64,000 bases of DNA from Planctomycetia bacterium (lineage in GTDB: Bacteria > Planctomycetota > Planctomycetia > Pirellulales > UBA1268), in assembly GCA_021414115.1 (NCBI GenBank), contig JAIOPD010000030.1, positions 1 to 64,000 on the forward strand. Reading direction: 5' to 3'. A program made the position numbers and the translations under genes. The notes beneath the pieces are model-generated. The model was not told the origin of the DNA and searched no databases. It saw nothing but the letters and a program-made list of their open reading frames with translations. Positions within the stretch are counted from its first letter, which is position 1; each line of letters opens with the position of its first letter. This document shows positions 44,168 to 54,212 of this stretch, in pieces.

Positions 44168-46075
44168 ATGGCAACCAAGCAGGGCGAAAAGATCATCGGC
44201 ATCGATCTCGGCACCACCAACTCCGTGGTCTCGGTCATGGAGGGCAAGGAGCCCAAGGTGATCGCCAACAAGGAAGGCAACCGGCTCACGCCGAGCGTCG
44301 TCGCCTTCAATGACAAGGGCGAGACGCTCGTGGGCGACATCGCCCGTCGGCAGGCCGTCACCAACCCGAAGCGCACGATCTACTCGATCAAGCGGTTCAT
44401 GGGACGACGGCACAACGAGGTGGCCGGCGAGGAAAAGATGGTGCCCTACGAGGTGGTCGGCGGCCCCGAGGATTACGTCAAGGTGCGGGCCGGCGACAAG
44501 GAGTTCACCCCGCCGGAGGTGTCGGCGAAGGTGCTGCGGTCGCTCAAGGAGTCGGCCGAGGCCTATCTCGGGCACAAGGTCAACAAGGCGGTGATCACCG
44601 TTCCCGCCTACTTCAACGACGCCCAGCGGCAGGCGACGAAGGACGCCGGCCAGATCGCGGGACTCGAGGTGATGCGGATCATCAACGAGCCCACGGCGGC
44701 GGCGCTTGCCTACGGCCTCGAGAAGAAGGCGCAGGAAAAAATCGTGGTGTTCGACCTCGGTGGCGGCACGTTCGACGTCTCGGTGCTCGAGGTGGCCGAC
44801 GGTGTGTTTCGCGTGATCAGCACCAACGGCGACACGCACCTCGGTGGCGACGACTTCGACCAGACGCTGATCAACCACGTGGCCGACCAGTTCCAGAAGG
44901 AGCAGGGGATCGACCTGCGGAAAGACACGATGGCCCTCCAGCGGCTCCAGGAGGCCTGCGAGAAGGCGAAGAAGGAGCTGAGTTCGGCGCAGAGCACCGA
45001 TATCAACCTTCCCTTCATCACCGCCGACGCCTCGGGCCCGAAGCATCTGCAGATGACGATCACACGGGCCCAGTTCGAGCAGATGTGCGACCCGCTCGTG
45101 GAACGGTGCCGCGGGCCGGTGGTCCAGGCGCTCAAAGATGCCAAGCTCGATCCGAAGGACATCGACGAGGTGGTGCTCGTCGGCGGGTCGACCCGCATCC
45201 CCAAGGTGCAGGAGCTCGTCAAGAAACTGTTCGGCAAAGACCCCCACAAGGGCGTCAATCCCGACGAGGTCGTCGCGCTCGGTGCGGCGATCCAGGGGGG
45301 GGTGCTCGGCGGCGACGTCCAAGACGTGCTGCTGCTCGACGTCACGCCGCTCTCGCTGGGCATCGAGACGGAAGGGGGCATCTTCACGAAGCTCGTGGAG
45401 CGCAACACCACCGTGCCGACCGAGCGGAAGCAGGTCTTCAGCACGGCGGCCGACAGCCAGACGGCCGTCACGGTCAGCGTGTATCAGGGTGAGCGACCGA
45501 TGGCCCGCGACAACCGGCTGCTCGGCCAGTTCAATCTCGAGGGCATCCCGCCTGCGCCGCGAGGCACCCCGCAGATCGAGGTCAAGTTCGACATCGACGC
45601 CAACGGCATCCTCAACGTGAGCGCGAAGGATCTCGGTTCCAACAAGGAGCAGACGGTCAAGATCGAGCAGTCGAGCGGACTCAACGAGTCGGAGATCGAA
45701 CGGATGCGGAAGGACGCCGAGAGCCACGCCGAGGAAGACAAGCGAAAGTATCGGCTCGCCGAGGCCCGCAATCGGGCCGAGGCCCTCTGCTTTCAGACCG
45801 AGAAGCTCGTGAAGGAGAACGACGCCAAGCTGTCGGCCTCCGACAAGGCTCCGCTGGAGGCGGCGATTGCCAAGGCCCGCGAGATGGCCAAGGGCGAAGA
45901 CGTCGACGGCATCACCTCGGCACACGACGCCCTCGAGCAGGCGGCCCACGCCCTCTCGAAGGTGCTGTACGAGGCCAGCGCCCAGCCGGGCGGAGCGGCC
46001 CCCGAGGCGACGGCCGGCGCCGCCGGCAAGGGACCCGACGACACGATCGACGCGGAGTTCGAGGTCAAAGGATAG
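44168..46075 (+). CDS. dnaK: Molecular chaperone DnaK (Hsp70)
   Basis: A 635-residue Hsp70. ATPase domain: [16 protein letters not shown] (phosphate 1), [15 protein letters not shown] (phosphate 2), [19 protein letters not shown] (adenosine) and the [20 protein letters not shown] signature. The substrate-binding domain starts after the linker [15 protein letters not shown]. The C-terminus ends [12 protein letters not shown] instead of the E. coli EEVKDKK. AAAGGGAACC precedes the ATG. It is probably transcribed from the sigma-54 promoter at 44050, with clpB 154 bases downstream. Confidence 0.98.
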   Translation: MATKQGEKIIGIDLGTTNSVVSVMEGKEPKVIANKEGNRLTPSVVAFNDKGETLVGDIARRQAVTNPKRTIYSIKRFMGRRHNEVAGEEKMVPYEVVGGPEDYVKVRAGDKEFTPPEVSAKVLRSLKESAEAYLGHKVNKAVITVPAYFNDAQRQATKDAGQIAGLEVMRIINEPTAAALAYGLEKKAQEKIVVFDLGGGTFDVSVLEVADGVFRVISTNGDTHLGGDDFDQTLINHVADQFQKEQGIDLRKDTMALQRLQEACEKAKKELSSAQSTDINLPFITADASGPKHLQMTITRAQFEQMCDPLVERCRGPVVQALKDAKLDPKDIDEVVLVGGSTRIPKVQELVKKLFGKDPHKGVNPDEVVALGAAIQGGVLGGDVQDVLLLDVTPLSLGIETEGGIFTKLVERNTTVPTERKQVFSTAADSQTAVTVSVYQGERPMARDNRLLGQFNLEGIPPAPRGTPQIEVKFDIDANGILNVSAKDLGSNKEQTVKIEQSSGLNESEIERMRKDAESHAEEDKRKYRLAEARNRAEALCFQTEKLVKENDAKLSASDKAPLEAAIAKAREMAKGEDVDGITSAHDALEQAAHALSKVLYEASAQPGGAAPEATAGAAGKGPDDTIDAEFEVKG

Positions 46076-46076
46076 C

Positions 46077-46106
46077 GCGAAATCGGCCATCCTGGCCCGA
46101 TTTCGC
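46077..46106 (+). terminator. Strong hairpin after dnaK without T-run
   Basis: GCGAAATCGG pairs with CCGATTTCGC, extended by CCA/TGG with a three-base loop. Only TTGG follows, so it may be a partial terminator, an RNA-stability or a processing element. It begins one base after the dnaK stop. Confidence 0.5.
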
Positions 46107-46111
46107 TTGGT

Positions 46112-46145
46112 CAGCCGGAGGGGACGCCAAGGTTCCCCTCGGCTG
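46112..46145 (+). other. Second intergenic hairpin between dnaK and clpB
   Basis: CAGCCGGAGGGGA and TCCCCTCGGCTG pair with one bulged G. It directly follows the first hairpin. No T-run. The two together may uncouple dnaK and clpB expression. Confidence 0.4.
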
Positions 46146-46229
46146 ACGGCGCCGCATCCGGCGACGCCCTGGTGAATGAGGCAACACATCGGGAGGCGCG
46201 GGCGGCTGCTCGCACAGGGGGATAGGTCC

Positions 46230-48878
46230 ATGGCGTTCCGATTCGACAAGTTCACGATCAAGGCCCAGGAAGCGGTGCAGGCCGCCGTGGAACTGGCCGG
46301 CAACCGCGGCAACCCGCAGGTCACGCCGGTCCACCTGCTCCACACGCTCCTCGCCGAGCGGGAAGGGATCGTCCGCCCGCTGCTCGAGAAGATCGGCACC
46401 GACCGCGGACACCTCGAGCGGATTGTCGAGGCGGAACTCTCGCACCTGCCCAAGGTGTCGGGCGGTTCGCAGCCGCAGCCCGACCAGGAGCTCGTCAAGG
46501 TCTTCGAAGCGGCGACCACCGAGTCGCACCAGATGAAGGACGAGTTCGTCTCGACCGACCATCTGCTGCTGGCGCTCGCCAAGGTGCCGTCGAAGGCGAA
46601 AAACGTCCTGCAACTCGCGGCCGTCGGCGAGAAGGAGCTGCTGGCCGGGCTCCAGGCCGTCCGCGGTCAGTCGCGGGTGACCGACCAGAATCCGGAGGAG
46701 AAGTTTCAAGCCCTCGAGAAGTATGGGATCGATCTCACCGCGCGGGCCAGCCAGGGCAAGCTCGACCCCGTGATCGGCCGCGATGCCGAGATCCGTCGGG
46801 TGATCCAGGTGCTCTCGCGGCGGACGAAAAACAACCCCGTGCTCATCGGCGAGCCGGGCGTGGGCAAGACGGCCATCGCCGAGGGGCTGGCCCTGCGGAT
46901 CGTGCAGGCCGACGTGCCGGAGACGCTCAAGGGCCGCCGCGTGATCTCCCTCGACCTGGGCGCCCTGATCGCCGGCACCAAATATCGTGGCGAGTTCGAA
47001 GACCGTCTCAAGGCGATTCTCCGCGAGGTCGAGGCCGCCGCCGGCAACGTGATCCTGTTCATCGACGAGCTCCACACCGTGATCGGTGCGGGAGCGGCCG
47101 AGGGGGGCTCCGACGCGGCCAACCTTCTGAAGCCGGCGCTCGCCCGCGGCGAGTTGCGATGCATCGGTGCGACCACGCTCGACGAGTACCGCAAGCACAT
47201 CGAGAAAGACGCGGCGCTCGAGCGGCGGTTCCAGCCGGTGATGGTCGGCGAGCCGAGCGTGGAAGACACGATCGCGATCCTCCGCGGCCTCAAGCCGCGG
47301 TACGAGGCGCATCACAAGGGGGTGAAGATCAAGGATTCCGCGCTCGTGGCGGCCGCCGAGCTCTCGCATCGCTACATCGCCGATCGCTTTCTGCCCGACA
47401 AGGCGATCGATCTGATGGACGAGGCGACGAGCCGGATCGCGATGGAACTCCAGAGCGTGCCGAGTGAGATCGACGAGGTGCAGCGGCGGCTGGTGCAGCT
47501 CGAACTCGCCGCCCGGCAGCTCGCGGAAGAGACGGAGGAGCACGCCCAGGAACGGCTCAAGGAGATCGAGGCGGAATCGACCGAGTTGCGGCGGAAGCTC
47601 GCCGACCTACGGCAGCAGTGGGAGGCGGAGAAGAGCGGTGTGGGCAGCGCCCAGGAACTGCGAAAACAGCTCGACGAGGTGCAGCTCGCCTTTGATCAGG
47701 CCGGCGTGCAGATCAAGGAGCGGCAGGCAGCGGGCCAGCCCGTCGTCGAAGAGATGTATCAGCGGCTCTACGAGCTCGACGTGAAACGCAAGGCACTCCA
47801 GCAGCGGCTGGAGCAGGAGGGGAGCGAGAAGGAGCAGGGCAGGGAGGCGGGCAAGGCCCCGGCGAAGCGGCTCCTGCGGCGCGACGTCGGCCCCGAGGAG
47901 ATCGCAGAAGTCGTTAGCGCCTGGACGGGCATCCCGGTGACCCGGCTCGTAGAGAGCGAACGGGCCAAGCTCCTCGTGCTCGAGGAGCGGCTCCACCAGC
48001 GGGTGGTCGGCCAGGAGGAGGCGGTCGAGGCGGTGAGTGACGCGGTTCGCCGCAGCCGTGCCGGCCTGCAAGACCCCAATCGGCCGATCGGGTCATTCAT
48101 CTTCCTCGGACCCACGGGCGTGGGAAAGACGGAGCTCTGCAAGGCGCTGGCCGAGGTGCTCTTCGACGATGACGACGCCATGATCCGAATCGACATGAGC
48201 GAGTTCATGGAAAAACACACCGTGGCCCGGCTCATCGGTGCGCCGCCGGGCTACGTCGGCTACGAGGAGGGGGGGCGGCTCACGGAGGCCGTGCGCCGGC
48301 GTCCCTACTCCGTCGTGCTGCTCGACGAGATGGAGAAGGCCCATCGCGACGTCTTCAACGTGCTGCTCCAGGTGCTCGACGACGGGCGGCTCACCGACAG
48401 CCTCGGCCACACGGTCGACTTCACCAACACGATCGTCGTGATGACCAGCAACGTCGGCAGCCAGGCGATCCAGGAGATCACCAAGGAGGGAGGCGGTGAG
48501 CAGGAGGTCCGCGACGCCGTGAAGGAGGCGCTGCAGGCACGGTTCCTGCCGGAGTTCCTCAACCGGATCGACGAGACGATCGTCTTCCACCCGCTCGACC
48601 AGAAGCACATCCGCAAGATCGTGATGATCCAGGTGCAACGGCTGGTCGACCAAGCCGCGAAGGCCGGGATCACGCTCGACTGCACCGAAGCGGCGGTCGA
48701 CGAGATCGCCCGTCTCGGCTACGACCCGGTCTACGGGGCGCGGCCGCTGAAGCGGGTGATCCAACAGCAGTTGCAAAACGAACTCGCCCGCGAGCTCCTG
48801 GCCGGGAAGTTTCCCGAGGGGAGCACCGTCAGGGTGGACTTCGTTCAAGACGGCTTTGTCTTCGAACTCGTCGCCTGA
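46230..48878 (+). CDS. clpB: ATP-dependent disaggregase ClpB
   Basis: An 882-residue Hsp100. The N-terminal Clp repeat domain (1-150) is followed by AAA+ domain 1 (Walker A GEPGVGKT, 207-214; [12 protein letters not shown]), a coiled-coil middle domain (about 410-545), and AAA+ domain 2 (GPTGVGKT, 627-634; [18 protein letters not shown]). With DnaK it rescues aggregated proteins. The middle domain contains a Gln/Glu/Lys-rich insertion ([20 protein letters not shown]). The ATG at 46230 gives the standard [15 protein letters not shown] start; an upstream ATG would add a non-conserved stretch. Confidence 0.98.
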   Translation: MAFRFDKFTIKAQEAVQAAVELAGNRGNPQVTPVHLLHTLLAEREGIVRPLLEKIGTDRGHLERIVEAELSHLPKVSGGSQPQPDQELVKVFEAATTESHQMKDEFVSTDHLLLALAKVPSKAKNVLQLAAVGEKELLAGLQAVRGQSRVTDQNPEEKFQALEKYGIDLTARASQGKLDPVIGRDAEIRRVIQVLSRRTKNNPVLIGEPGVGKTAIAEGLALRIVQADVPETLKGRRVISLDLGALIAGTKYRGEFEDRLKAILREVEAAAGNVILFIDELHTVIGAGAAEGGSDAANLLKPALARGELRCIGATTLDEYRKHIEKDAALERRFQPVMVGEPSVEDTIAILRGLKPRYEAHHKGVKIKDSALVAAAELSHRYIADRFLPDKAIDLMDEATSRIAMELQSVPSEIDEVQRRLVQLELAARQLAEETEEHAQERLKEIEAESTELRRKLADLRQQWEAEKSGVGSAQELRKQLDEVQLAFDQAGVQIKERQAAGQPVVEEMYQRLYELDVKRKALQQRLEQEGSEKEQGREAGKAPAKRLLRRDVGPEEIAEVVSAWTGIPVTRLVESERAKLLVLEERLHQRVVGQEEAVEAVSDAVRRSRAGLQDPNRPIGSFIFLGPTGVGKTELCKALAEVLFDDDDAMIRIDMSEFMEKHTVARLIGAPPGYVGYEEGGRLTEAVRRRPYSVVLLDEMEKAHRDVFNVLLQVLDDGRLTDSLGHTVDFTNTIVVMTSNVGSQAIQEITKEGGGEQEVRDAVKEALQARFLPEFLNRIDETIVFHPLDQKHIRKIVMIQVQRLVDQAAKAGITLDCTEAAVDEIARLGYDPVYGARPLKRVIQQQLQNELARELLAGKFPEGSTVRVDFVQDGFVFELVA

Positions 48879-48885
48879 CGGCGAA

Positions 48886-49083
48886 TCAGCTGCGCTTGCG
48901 GTCTTCGAGGCCCATGCGGGCGATGAGGCCGTCGCAGCCGGCGGTCATCTTGCGGAGCTTGTCGGCAATGACGAGCTTCTCGCTGGTGGTGGCCTTCTTG
49001 AGCTTGGCCTGGAACTTGACGAGCTTCTGGCGACGGTGCCGACGTCGCTTGACTTCCTTCATCCGATTGCTGATGCCGCCCAT
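48886..49083 (-). CDS. Small basic protein, possibly DUF6800 family
   Basis: A 65-residue, strongly basic protein (MGGISNRMKEVKRRRHRRQK then LVKFQAKLKKATTSEKLVIA). From memory, similar small proteins with RRRRHRRxK followed by a KLRKMTxG segment are widespread in planctomycetes and are grouped as DUF6800; I could not check this. It may contact RNA or ribosomes. It converges with clpB, seven bases from its stop. Confidence 0.7.
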   Translation of the reverse strand: MGGISNRMKEVKRRRHRRQKLVKFQAKLKKATTSEKLVIADKLRKMTAGCDGLIARMGLEDRKRS

Positions 49084-49176
49084 GAACAGGATTCCTACGG
49101 GGTGTGCGGGAAAACGGAAACTGTAGGAAACCGGGCGAATTGAGTCAAAGCGCGTGCGTGAGGGGGCGGCGACACG

Positions 49177-49956
49177 CTACCAGCAGGTCCGCCCGCCGTT
49201 GACCGCGATTGTCTGGCCGGTGACGAATCCGGCCTCCTGGCTGGCGAGATAGACGGCCGCCCAGCCGACTTCATCGGGTCTGCCCCAGCGACCCATGGGG
49301 ATGGTGGCCAGGTAGGCGTCCTTGTCGGCCTGAGGATCGTGTTCATGCCGCTCCACCGGAATCCAGCCGGGGGCGATCATGTTGACGGTGATCCCGTGCG
49401 GTGCGAGTTCGTGACACATGCTGCGCGACCAGCCGGTCTGGCCCCCCTTGGCGGCCACGTAGGCGGAGAACGGGGCTACGCCGAGAAGAAAGACCTCGCT
49501 GGTGATGTTGATGATGCGGCCGTAGCGACGTGCCTTCATGCCGGGCAGCAGCCGGCGCGCCAGGAGGTAGGGACTCTTCACGAAGAAGTCGAGCATCTGC
49601 TGGTGGAAATCCCAGTCGTATTCCTCGATGGGTTTCAGCGGCTGTGCCGGGGTGGCATTGACCACGACGATATCGACGGGGCCGAGCGACCGCTCCACGG
49701 CCGTGATCATGGTGTCGATCCCGGCCGCACTCGTGACGTCGGCGGGAAATGCGTCGGCCTCGATGCCGGCAGCCCGTAGCTCCGCGAGCGTCTCGTCAGC
49801 CCGGGTCTTCGAATGGGCGTAGTTGATCGCCACCTTCGCACCGCTCAGGCCGAGGCAGGTGGCCGTGGCCTTCCCCAGACCGGTGGACGATCCGGTGACG
49901 ACGGCCACGCGGCCAGCGAGCGAGAAGGGTAATCGTGGAGACGGCGCGGTCATCAT
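49177..49956 (-). CDS. SDR-family oxidoreductase
   Basis: A 259-residue short-chain dehydrogenase/reductase, NAD(P)-dependent. The cofactor loop is VVTGSSTGLGKATA (TGxxxGxG), the active site is Ser in INITSEVFLLG with YVAAK, and the C-terminus ITVNMIAPGWIPVE and GFVTGQTIAVNGG is FabG-like. No substrate can be named. It lies 43 bases downstream of the ROK regulator and is likely in its operon. Confidence 0.9.
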   Translation of the reverse strand: MMTAPSPRLPFSLAGRVAVVTGSSTGLGKATATCLGLSGAKVAINYAHSKTRADETLAELRAAGIEADAFPADVTSAAGIDTMITAVERSLGPVDIVVVNATPAQPLKPIEEYDWDFHQQMLDFFVKSPYLLARRLLPGMKARRYGRIINITSEVFLLGVAPFSAYVAAKGGQTGWSRSMCHELAPHGITVNMIAPGWIPVERHEHDPQADKDAYLATIPMGRWGRPDEVGWAAVYLASQEAGFVTGQTIAVNGGRTCW

Positions 49957-49999
49957 CGAGTTCCAGAAGGCCGAGGGACGAAGGAAAACGGCAGCGCCA

Positions 50000-51169
50000 T
50001 CAGCGGATCGACGGCGCCCAGGTGTTCGTGACGTGGTGCATGATGCTTGCGATCGCCCCCTGACGCTTGCTCGACCGTGCGGCCACGATCGTGCAATCGG
50101 AGAGCGAGGCGGTGAGGGTCCGCTGTTTTACCCGTTCCAGCACCCGGGCAAATCGCTCCTCCGAACCAGCCAGAAGCGTGCCGTGCACGAACAGCGACGT
50201 GGGATTGAAGATGTTGATCACCGCCGCGATCGCGATGGCGAGGTGTTCGGTAACCGTGCGGATCTCGTGCTGGAAATCGGCGGCCCGGTCGTCGAGGAGC
50301 GTGGCGGCCTTGGCCATATCGAGCGGGTGGCCGAGCCTCTCTGCGAGGAGCCGCAGCAGCGCTGCGTCGGTCGCAAGGGTTTCCAGGCAGCCCCGGTTGC
50401 CACAGCCGCACCGCAGGCCGTCGGGGGCGACGGTGATGTGCCCTACCTCGCCCGCCATCCCGCTGTGGCCCGCGAGCAACTGCCCGCCGCTCATCACGCC
50501 CAGGCCCAGCCCCGTCGTCGCATCGAGCACCGCGAAGTCCTCGAGTCCGCGGGCGTCGCCATACATCCGCTCCGAGAGGCACAGGGCGTCGGTCTCCTGC
50601 GCAAGCAGGCAGGGCACGCCCAGGCGATCTTCCAGGTCGCGAGCCGGATTTCGCTTGTCGAGAATGCGGAGATTCGGCGAGAAGACGATCTCCCGGAGCC
50701 GTTCGTTGACGAGGCCGGGCACGCTGACGCCGATCCCGTGCACGGTGCCCCTGATTCCGGCCAGCAGTTCACGGCACTCATGCTCGATGCCGTCGATCAC
50801 CGCCGCGTAGGTCTCGGGAGTCGGCAGCCGGCGGGTCTGCTCTTCCGTCACCTTTCCGTCGAGCCCTGCCGCCACGATGCAGCAGGTCGAGGCATCGACG
50901 ACCACACCGAGCACGGCTGCCGACTCGGCGGCCATGCGAACGAGCCGGCCGGGGCGACCGAGGGCCGGCTCGACGGGGTCGAGCTCTTCGAGCAGGCCGC
51001 GGGAGAGCAGAAGGTCAACCGCCTTCGACACCGTGGGGGCCGTGAGTCCCGACGTGCGGGCCAGCATCGCGCGCGAAGACGGCCCCTGCTGCTGGATCAC
51101 CTCCAGAAGCCGCCGTTCGTTGATCCGCCTCAGGAGCGTCGATTCGACGCGATTGGTGCGCTTGGTCAT
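50000..51169 (-). CDS. ROK-family transcriptional regulator
   Basis: A 389-residue NagC/XylR-type repressor. The N-terminal winged helix (residues about 12-70, LLEVIQQQGPSSRAMLARTS followed by GLTAPTVSKAVDLLLSRG) precedes a ROK sugar-kinase-like domain. The ROK zinc motif CGCGNRGCLE and GEVGHITV are present. DATTGLGLGVMSGGQL fits the ATP/sugar fold. It likely senses a sugar or sugar phosphate and may control the SDR gene next to it. The gene is divergent from the DUF1549 gene. Confidence 0.92.
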   Translation of the reverse strand: MTKRTNRVESTLLRRINERRLLEVIQQQGPSSRAMLARTSGLTAPTVSKAVDLLLSRGLLEELDPVEPALGRPGRLVRMAAESAAVLGVVVDASTCCIVAAGLDGKVTEEQTRRLPTPETYAAVIDGIEHECRELLAGIRGTVHGIGVSVPGLVNERLREIVFSPNLRILDKRNPARDLEDRLGVPCLLAQETDALCLSERMYGDARGLEDFAVLDATTGLGLGVMSGGQLLAGHSGMAGEVGHITVAPDGLRCGCGNRGCLETLATDAALLRLLAERLGHPLDMAKAATLLDDRAADFQHEIRTVTEHLAIAIAAVINIFNPTSLFVHGTLLAGSEERFARVLERVKQRTLTASLSDCTIVAARSSKRQGAIASIMHHVTNTWAPSIR

Positions 51170-51276
51170 GAGATCGCGGCCCGGCCGCGGACCGACAGAA
51201 TATCGCGAAGTTGACACTTTGTAAAGCACGCTTAGAATGTGTTCCGTTGGAGTCCACGCTGGATCGCGAGGAGCCG

Positions 51277-54177
51277 ATGCAAGCCGTAAGAATGTTTCGC
51301 AGGGCCTTGTTTTCCAGCGGATTGACGGTCGCGGTCGGGCTCGGCGGCGGCGTTGTCTGGGCAGCAGATCGGGTCGATTTCTCCCGAGACATTCAGCCGC
51401 TCATCGCGCGGCGATGTGTTGCCTGCCACGGGCCCGACACACAAGAAGGCGGACTGCGGCTCGACGACCCCGTTGGGGCCTCCAAGGAGCTCGACAGCGG
51501 TGCTCGAGCGATCGTGCCGGGGAAGCCCGCCGAGAGCGTGATCCTCGAACGCATCACGTCCACTGACCCGGATCTCCAAATGCCCCCCGAGGGGCCCCGA
51601 CTCACGGCACAGCAGGTCGACGCCCTCGAGCGGTGGATCAGCGAGGGGGCCGAGTGGAAGGAACACTGGGCGTTTCGGCCGCTTGAGCGGCCGGCTGTGC
51701 CCGCAGAGAGCGCCGCCGCCAATCCGATCGACGCCTTCATCCGTCGAGATCTCGCCCGCCGCGGCCTGCCGGTACCGAAGCCGGCCGAGAAGGTCGCGCT
51801 TTTGCGTCGCGTGACCTACGACGTGACGGGTCTGCCCCCGTCAGAGCAGGAACTCCACGACTTTCTGGCAGACGATTCGCAGCAAGCGTGGGAGCGGGTG
51901 GTGGACCGGCTGCTTGCCTCGCCGCACTATGGCGAGCAGTGGGCGCGGCACTGGCTCGATCTCGTCCGTTACGCTGAAACCAACTCCTTCGAGCGCGATG
52001 GAAAAAAGCCGCATGCCTGGCGCTACCGCGACTACTGCATCCGCTCGTTCAACGACGACAAGCCGTACGACCGCTTCGTGCTCGAGCAACTCGCTGGCGA
52101 CGAGTTGCCGAATCCCGGGCCCGATGAGATCGTCGCGACGGGATATTACCGGCTGGGTGTCTGGGACGACGAGCCGGCCGACCAGGAGCAGGCACGCTAC
52201 GACTGGCTCGATGACATCGTTTCGACGACCGGCCAGACGTTCCTCGGCCTCACCGTCAACTGCGCCCGTTGCCACGACCACAAGATCGATCCGATTCCGC
52301 AAAAGGATTACTACGCTCTCCTGGCGTTCTTCCAGAACATCACGCGGATGCAGACGGTCGGCACGAACATCGAACGGCCGATCTTCAGGAGCGACGCCGA
52401 CCGGCAGGCCCATGACGAGCAGGTGGCTGCGCTCAATCGTCGCCGTGACGAGGCCCAGCAGACGGTCAGCGCGATCGAGCGCGGCTTCCGCTCCAAATGG
52501 GAGAAGCTGCACTCGCAGGCGGCGACGGGTGGTGGCGACATCGACGACCTCCAGTTCCGGTTCTACCGGGACACGTGGCAAGCTCTCCCCGTGTTCGACG
52601 AACTCCGGCCCGAGGACCAGGGCATCGTCGCCTCGAACCTGTTTGACATCACGGTCGCCCCGTCACTGCGGCCCGACTCCTTCGGCTACGTGTTCACCGG
52701 ATTCCTGAAGGTCCCCTCTGACGGCGACTACAGGTTCGTGCTCGATTCGGATGACGGCGCCCGGCTCACAGTCGATGGCCGGGTTATCGTTGACTATGAC
52801 GGCATCCACGGAGAGGGGAGTCCGCGGGCGGCAAGCGTCGCTCTCAAGGCCGGACGGCTACCGATCCGGCTGGACTACTTCCAAGGGCTGCACGGCAAGG
52901 GGCTTTCGCTGTCGTGGTCTGGCCCCGGAGTCGAGCAACGCTGGCTCTCTGCGAGTGGAAAACGGCACGAGTACCAGCTCGCCGATGCCATCAAGGCCGA
53001 CGGCGAGAAGATCCTCGGGGTCGAGGGGAAAAAGGACTTCGCGGCCAAGCTCGTGACGCTCGACCAGTTGAAGAAGGAGACGGTTCCCGTCGACATGGCG
53101 TTGGCCGTGTCGGAGTTTGGCCCCAAGCCGAAGCCGACCTACGTCTTGTACCGGGGGAATCCGCATGCGGAGCTGAAGCCCGAGAACCGCGTCGAGCCCG
53201 CGTTTCCCTCGGTCCTCCGGGCCCCGACTCCCGAGATCGTGCCGCTGGTGACGGCCAACACGACCGGCCGGCGCACGGCGCTGGCGAAGTGGCTCGTCGC
53301 GGCCGCCAACCCGCTGACCGCGCGGGTGATGGCCAATCGAATCTGGCAGTATCACTTCGGCCGCGGAATCGTGCGCAGCCCCAACAACTTCGGCTTTGCC
53401 GGCGACCCGCCAACGCATCCCGAGCTGCTCGACTGGCTGGCGAGCGAGCTCATCGCCCGTAACTGGCGGCTCAAGCCTGTCCACAAGTTGATCCTCATGT
53501 CAGACGCGTATCGGGCGGCATCGACCGCACAGCCCGATGCCATCGCACGGGATCCGCTCAACGACGCCTTCTGGCGGTTCGACATGCGGCGGCTTTCCGC
53601 CGAGGAGATCCGCGACTCGATCCACGTGGCCAGCGGTGCGTTCAACCCAAAGATGTTCGGCCCCGGTGTCTTTCCCGAGATTCCTCCGGATGTGATGGCC
53701 GGCCAGTCGCGACCGGGCGCCGGCTGGGGGAAGTCGGCCCCGGAGGAGCAGGCCCGCCGCACCATCTACGCCCATGTGAAGCGGTCGCTCATCACTCCGA
53801 TCGTCGCCGACTTCGACGTGGCCGACACCGACACAAGCTGCCCGGTGCGGTTCGTGACCACCCAGTCCACGCAGGCGCTCGGCATGATGAACGGTGGTTT
53901 CCTGCATCAGCAGGCCCGCGCGTTCGCCGAGCGTGTGCGGCGTGAGGCGCTCTCGGCGAACACGCAGCCGGGCGTCTTGGCTGACGACGATACCGCCGCG
54001 ATCGTCCGTCGCGCGCTCGAGATCGCGCTTACTCGGCCCGTTCAGGACGACGAGGTGGCCCGGGGGGTCGCACTCGTCAACGCCCTGGAGGATCAGGACG
54101 GTGTCGGCCCCAGCCGCGCGATCGAACTTTACTGCCTCAAAGTCCTCAACCTCAACGAGTTCATCTACCTGGATTGA
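51277..54177 (+). CDS. DUF1549/DUF1553 protein with c-type cytochrome motif and PA14 domain
   Basis: A 966-residue exported protein, typical of planctomycetes. A signal peptide ends near residue 30. Cytochrome c-like domain (PSC1): CVACHG at 47-52. Then DUF1549 (PSCyt2, about 165-370) with RHWLDLVRYAETNSFERDG and a second CARCHDHK haem-like motif, a PA14-like insert (about 430-570, FVLDSDDGARLTVDG), and DUF1553 (PSD1, about 660-950) starting RRTALAKWLVAAANPLTARV. The function is unknown, perhaps redox-linked polysaccharide processing. GAGGAG precedes the ATG. It is followed by its usual partner, the DUF1501 gene. Confidence 0.92.
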   Translation: MQAVRMFRRALFSSGLTVAVGLGGGVVWAADRVDFSRDIQPLIARRCVACHGPDTQEGGLRLDDPVGASKELDSGARAIVPGKPAESVILERITSTDPDLQMPPEGPRLTAQQVDALERWISEGAEWKEHWAFRPLERPAVPAESAAANPIDAFIRRDLARRGLPVPKPAEKVALLRRVTYDVTGLPPSEQELHDFLADDSQQAWERVVDRLLASPHYGEQWARHWLDLVRYAETNSFERDGKKPHAWRYRDYCIRSFNDDKPYDRFVLEQLAGDELPNPGPDEIVATGYYRLGVWDDEPADQEQARYDWLDDIVSTTGQTFLGLTVNCARCHDHKIDPIPQKDYYALLAFFQNITRMQTVGTNIERPIFRSDADRQAHDEQVAALNRRRDEAQQTVSAIERGFRSKWEKLHSQAATGGGDIDDLQFRFYRDTWQALPVFDELRPEDQGIVASNLFDITVAPSLRPDSFGYVFTGFLKVPSDGDYRFVLDSDDGARLTVDGRVIVDYDGIHGEGSPRAASVALKAGRLPIRLDYFQGLHGKGLSLSWSGPGVEQRWLSASGKRHEYQLADAIKADGEKILGVEGKKDFAAKLVTLDQLKKETVPVDMALAVSEFGPKPKPTYVLYRGNPHAELKPENRVEPAFPSVLRAPTPEIVPLVTANTTGRRTALAKWLVAAANPLTARVMANRIWQYHFGRGIVRSPNNFGFAGDPPTHPELLDWLASELIARNWRLKPVHKLILMSDAYRAASTAQPDAIARDPLNDAFWRFDMRRLSAEEIRDSIHVASGAFNPKMFGPGVFPEIPPDVMAGQSRPGAGWGKSAPEEQARRTIYAHVKRSLITPIVADFDVADTDTSCPVRFVTTQSTQALGMMNGGFLHQQARAFAERVRREALSANTQPGVLADDDTAAIVRRALEIALTRPVQDDEVARGVALVNALEDQDGVGPSRAIELYCLKVLNLNEFIYLD

Positions 54178-54212
54178 GCCGTCGGGGATCCCGACCGCAC
54201 CGGAGAACAGCC

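Noticed and set aside
43172-46582. 1136-codon minus-strand open frame
   Set aside because: Antisense to dnaK and spans into pheA and clpB. The known chaperone motifs on the plus strand decide the case.
51211-51276. Earlier start of the DUF1549 gene
   Set aside because: It would place 22 polar residues before the signal peptide; the ATG at 51277 has a good GAGGAG site.
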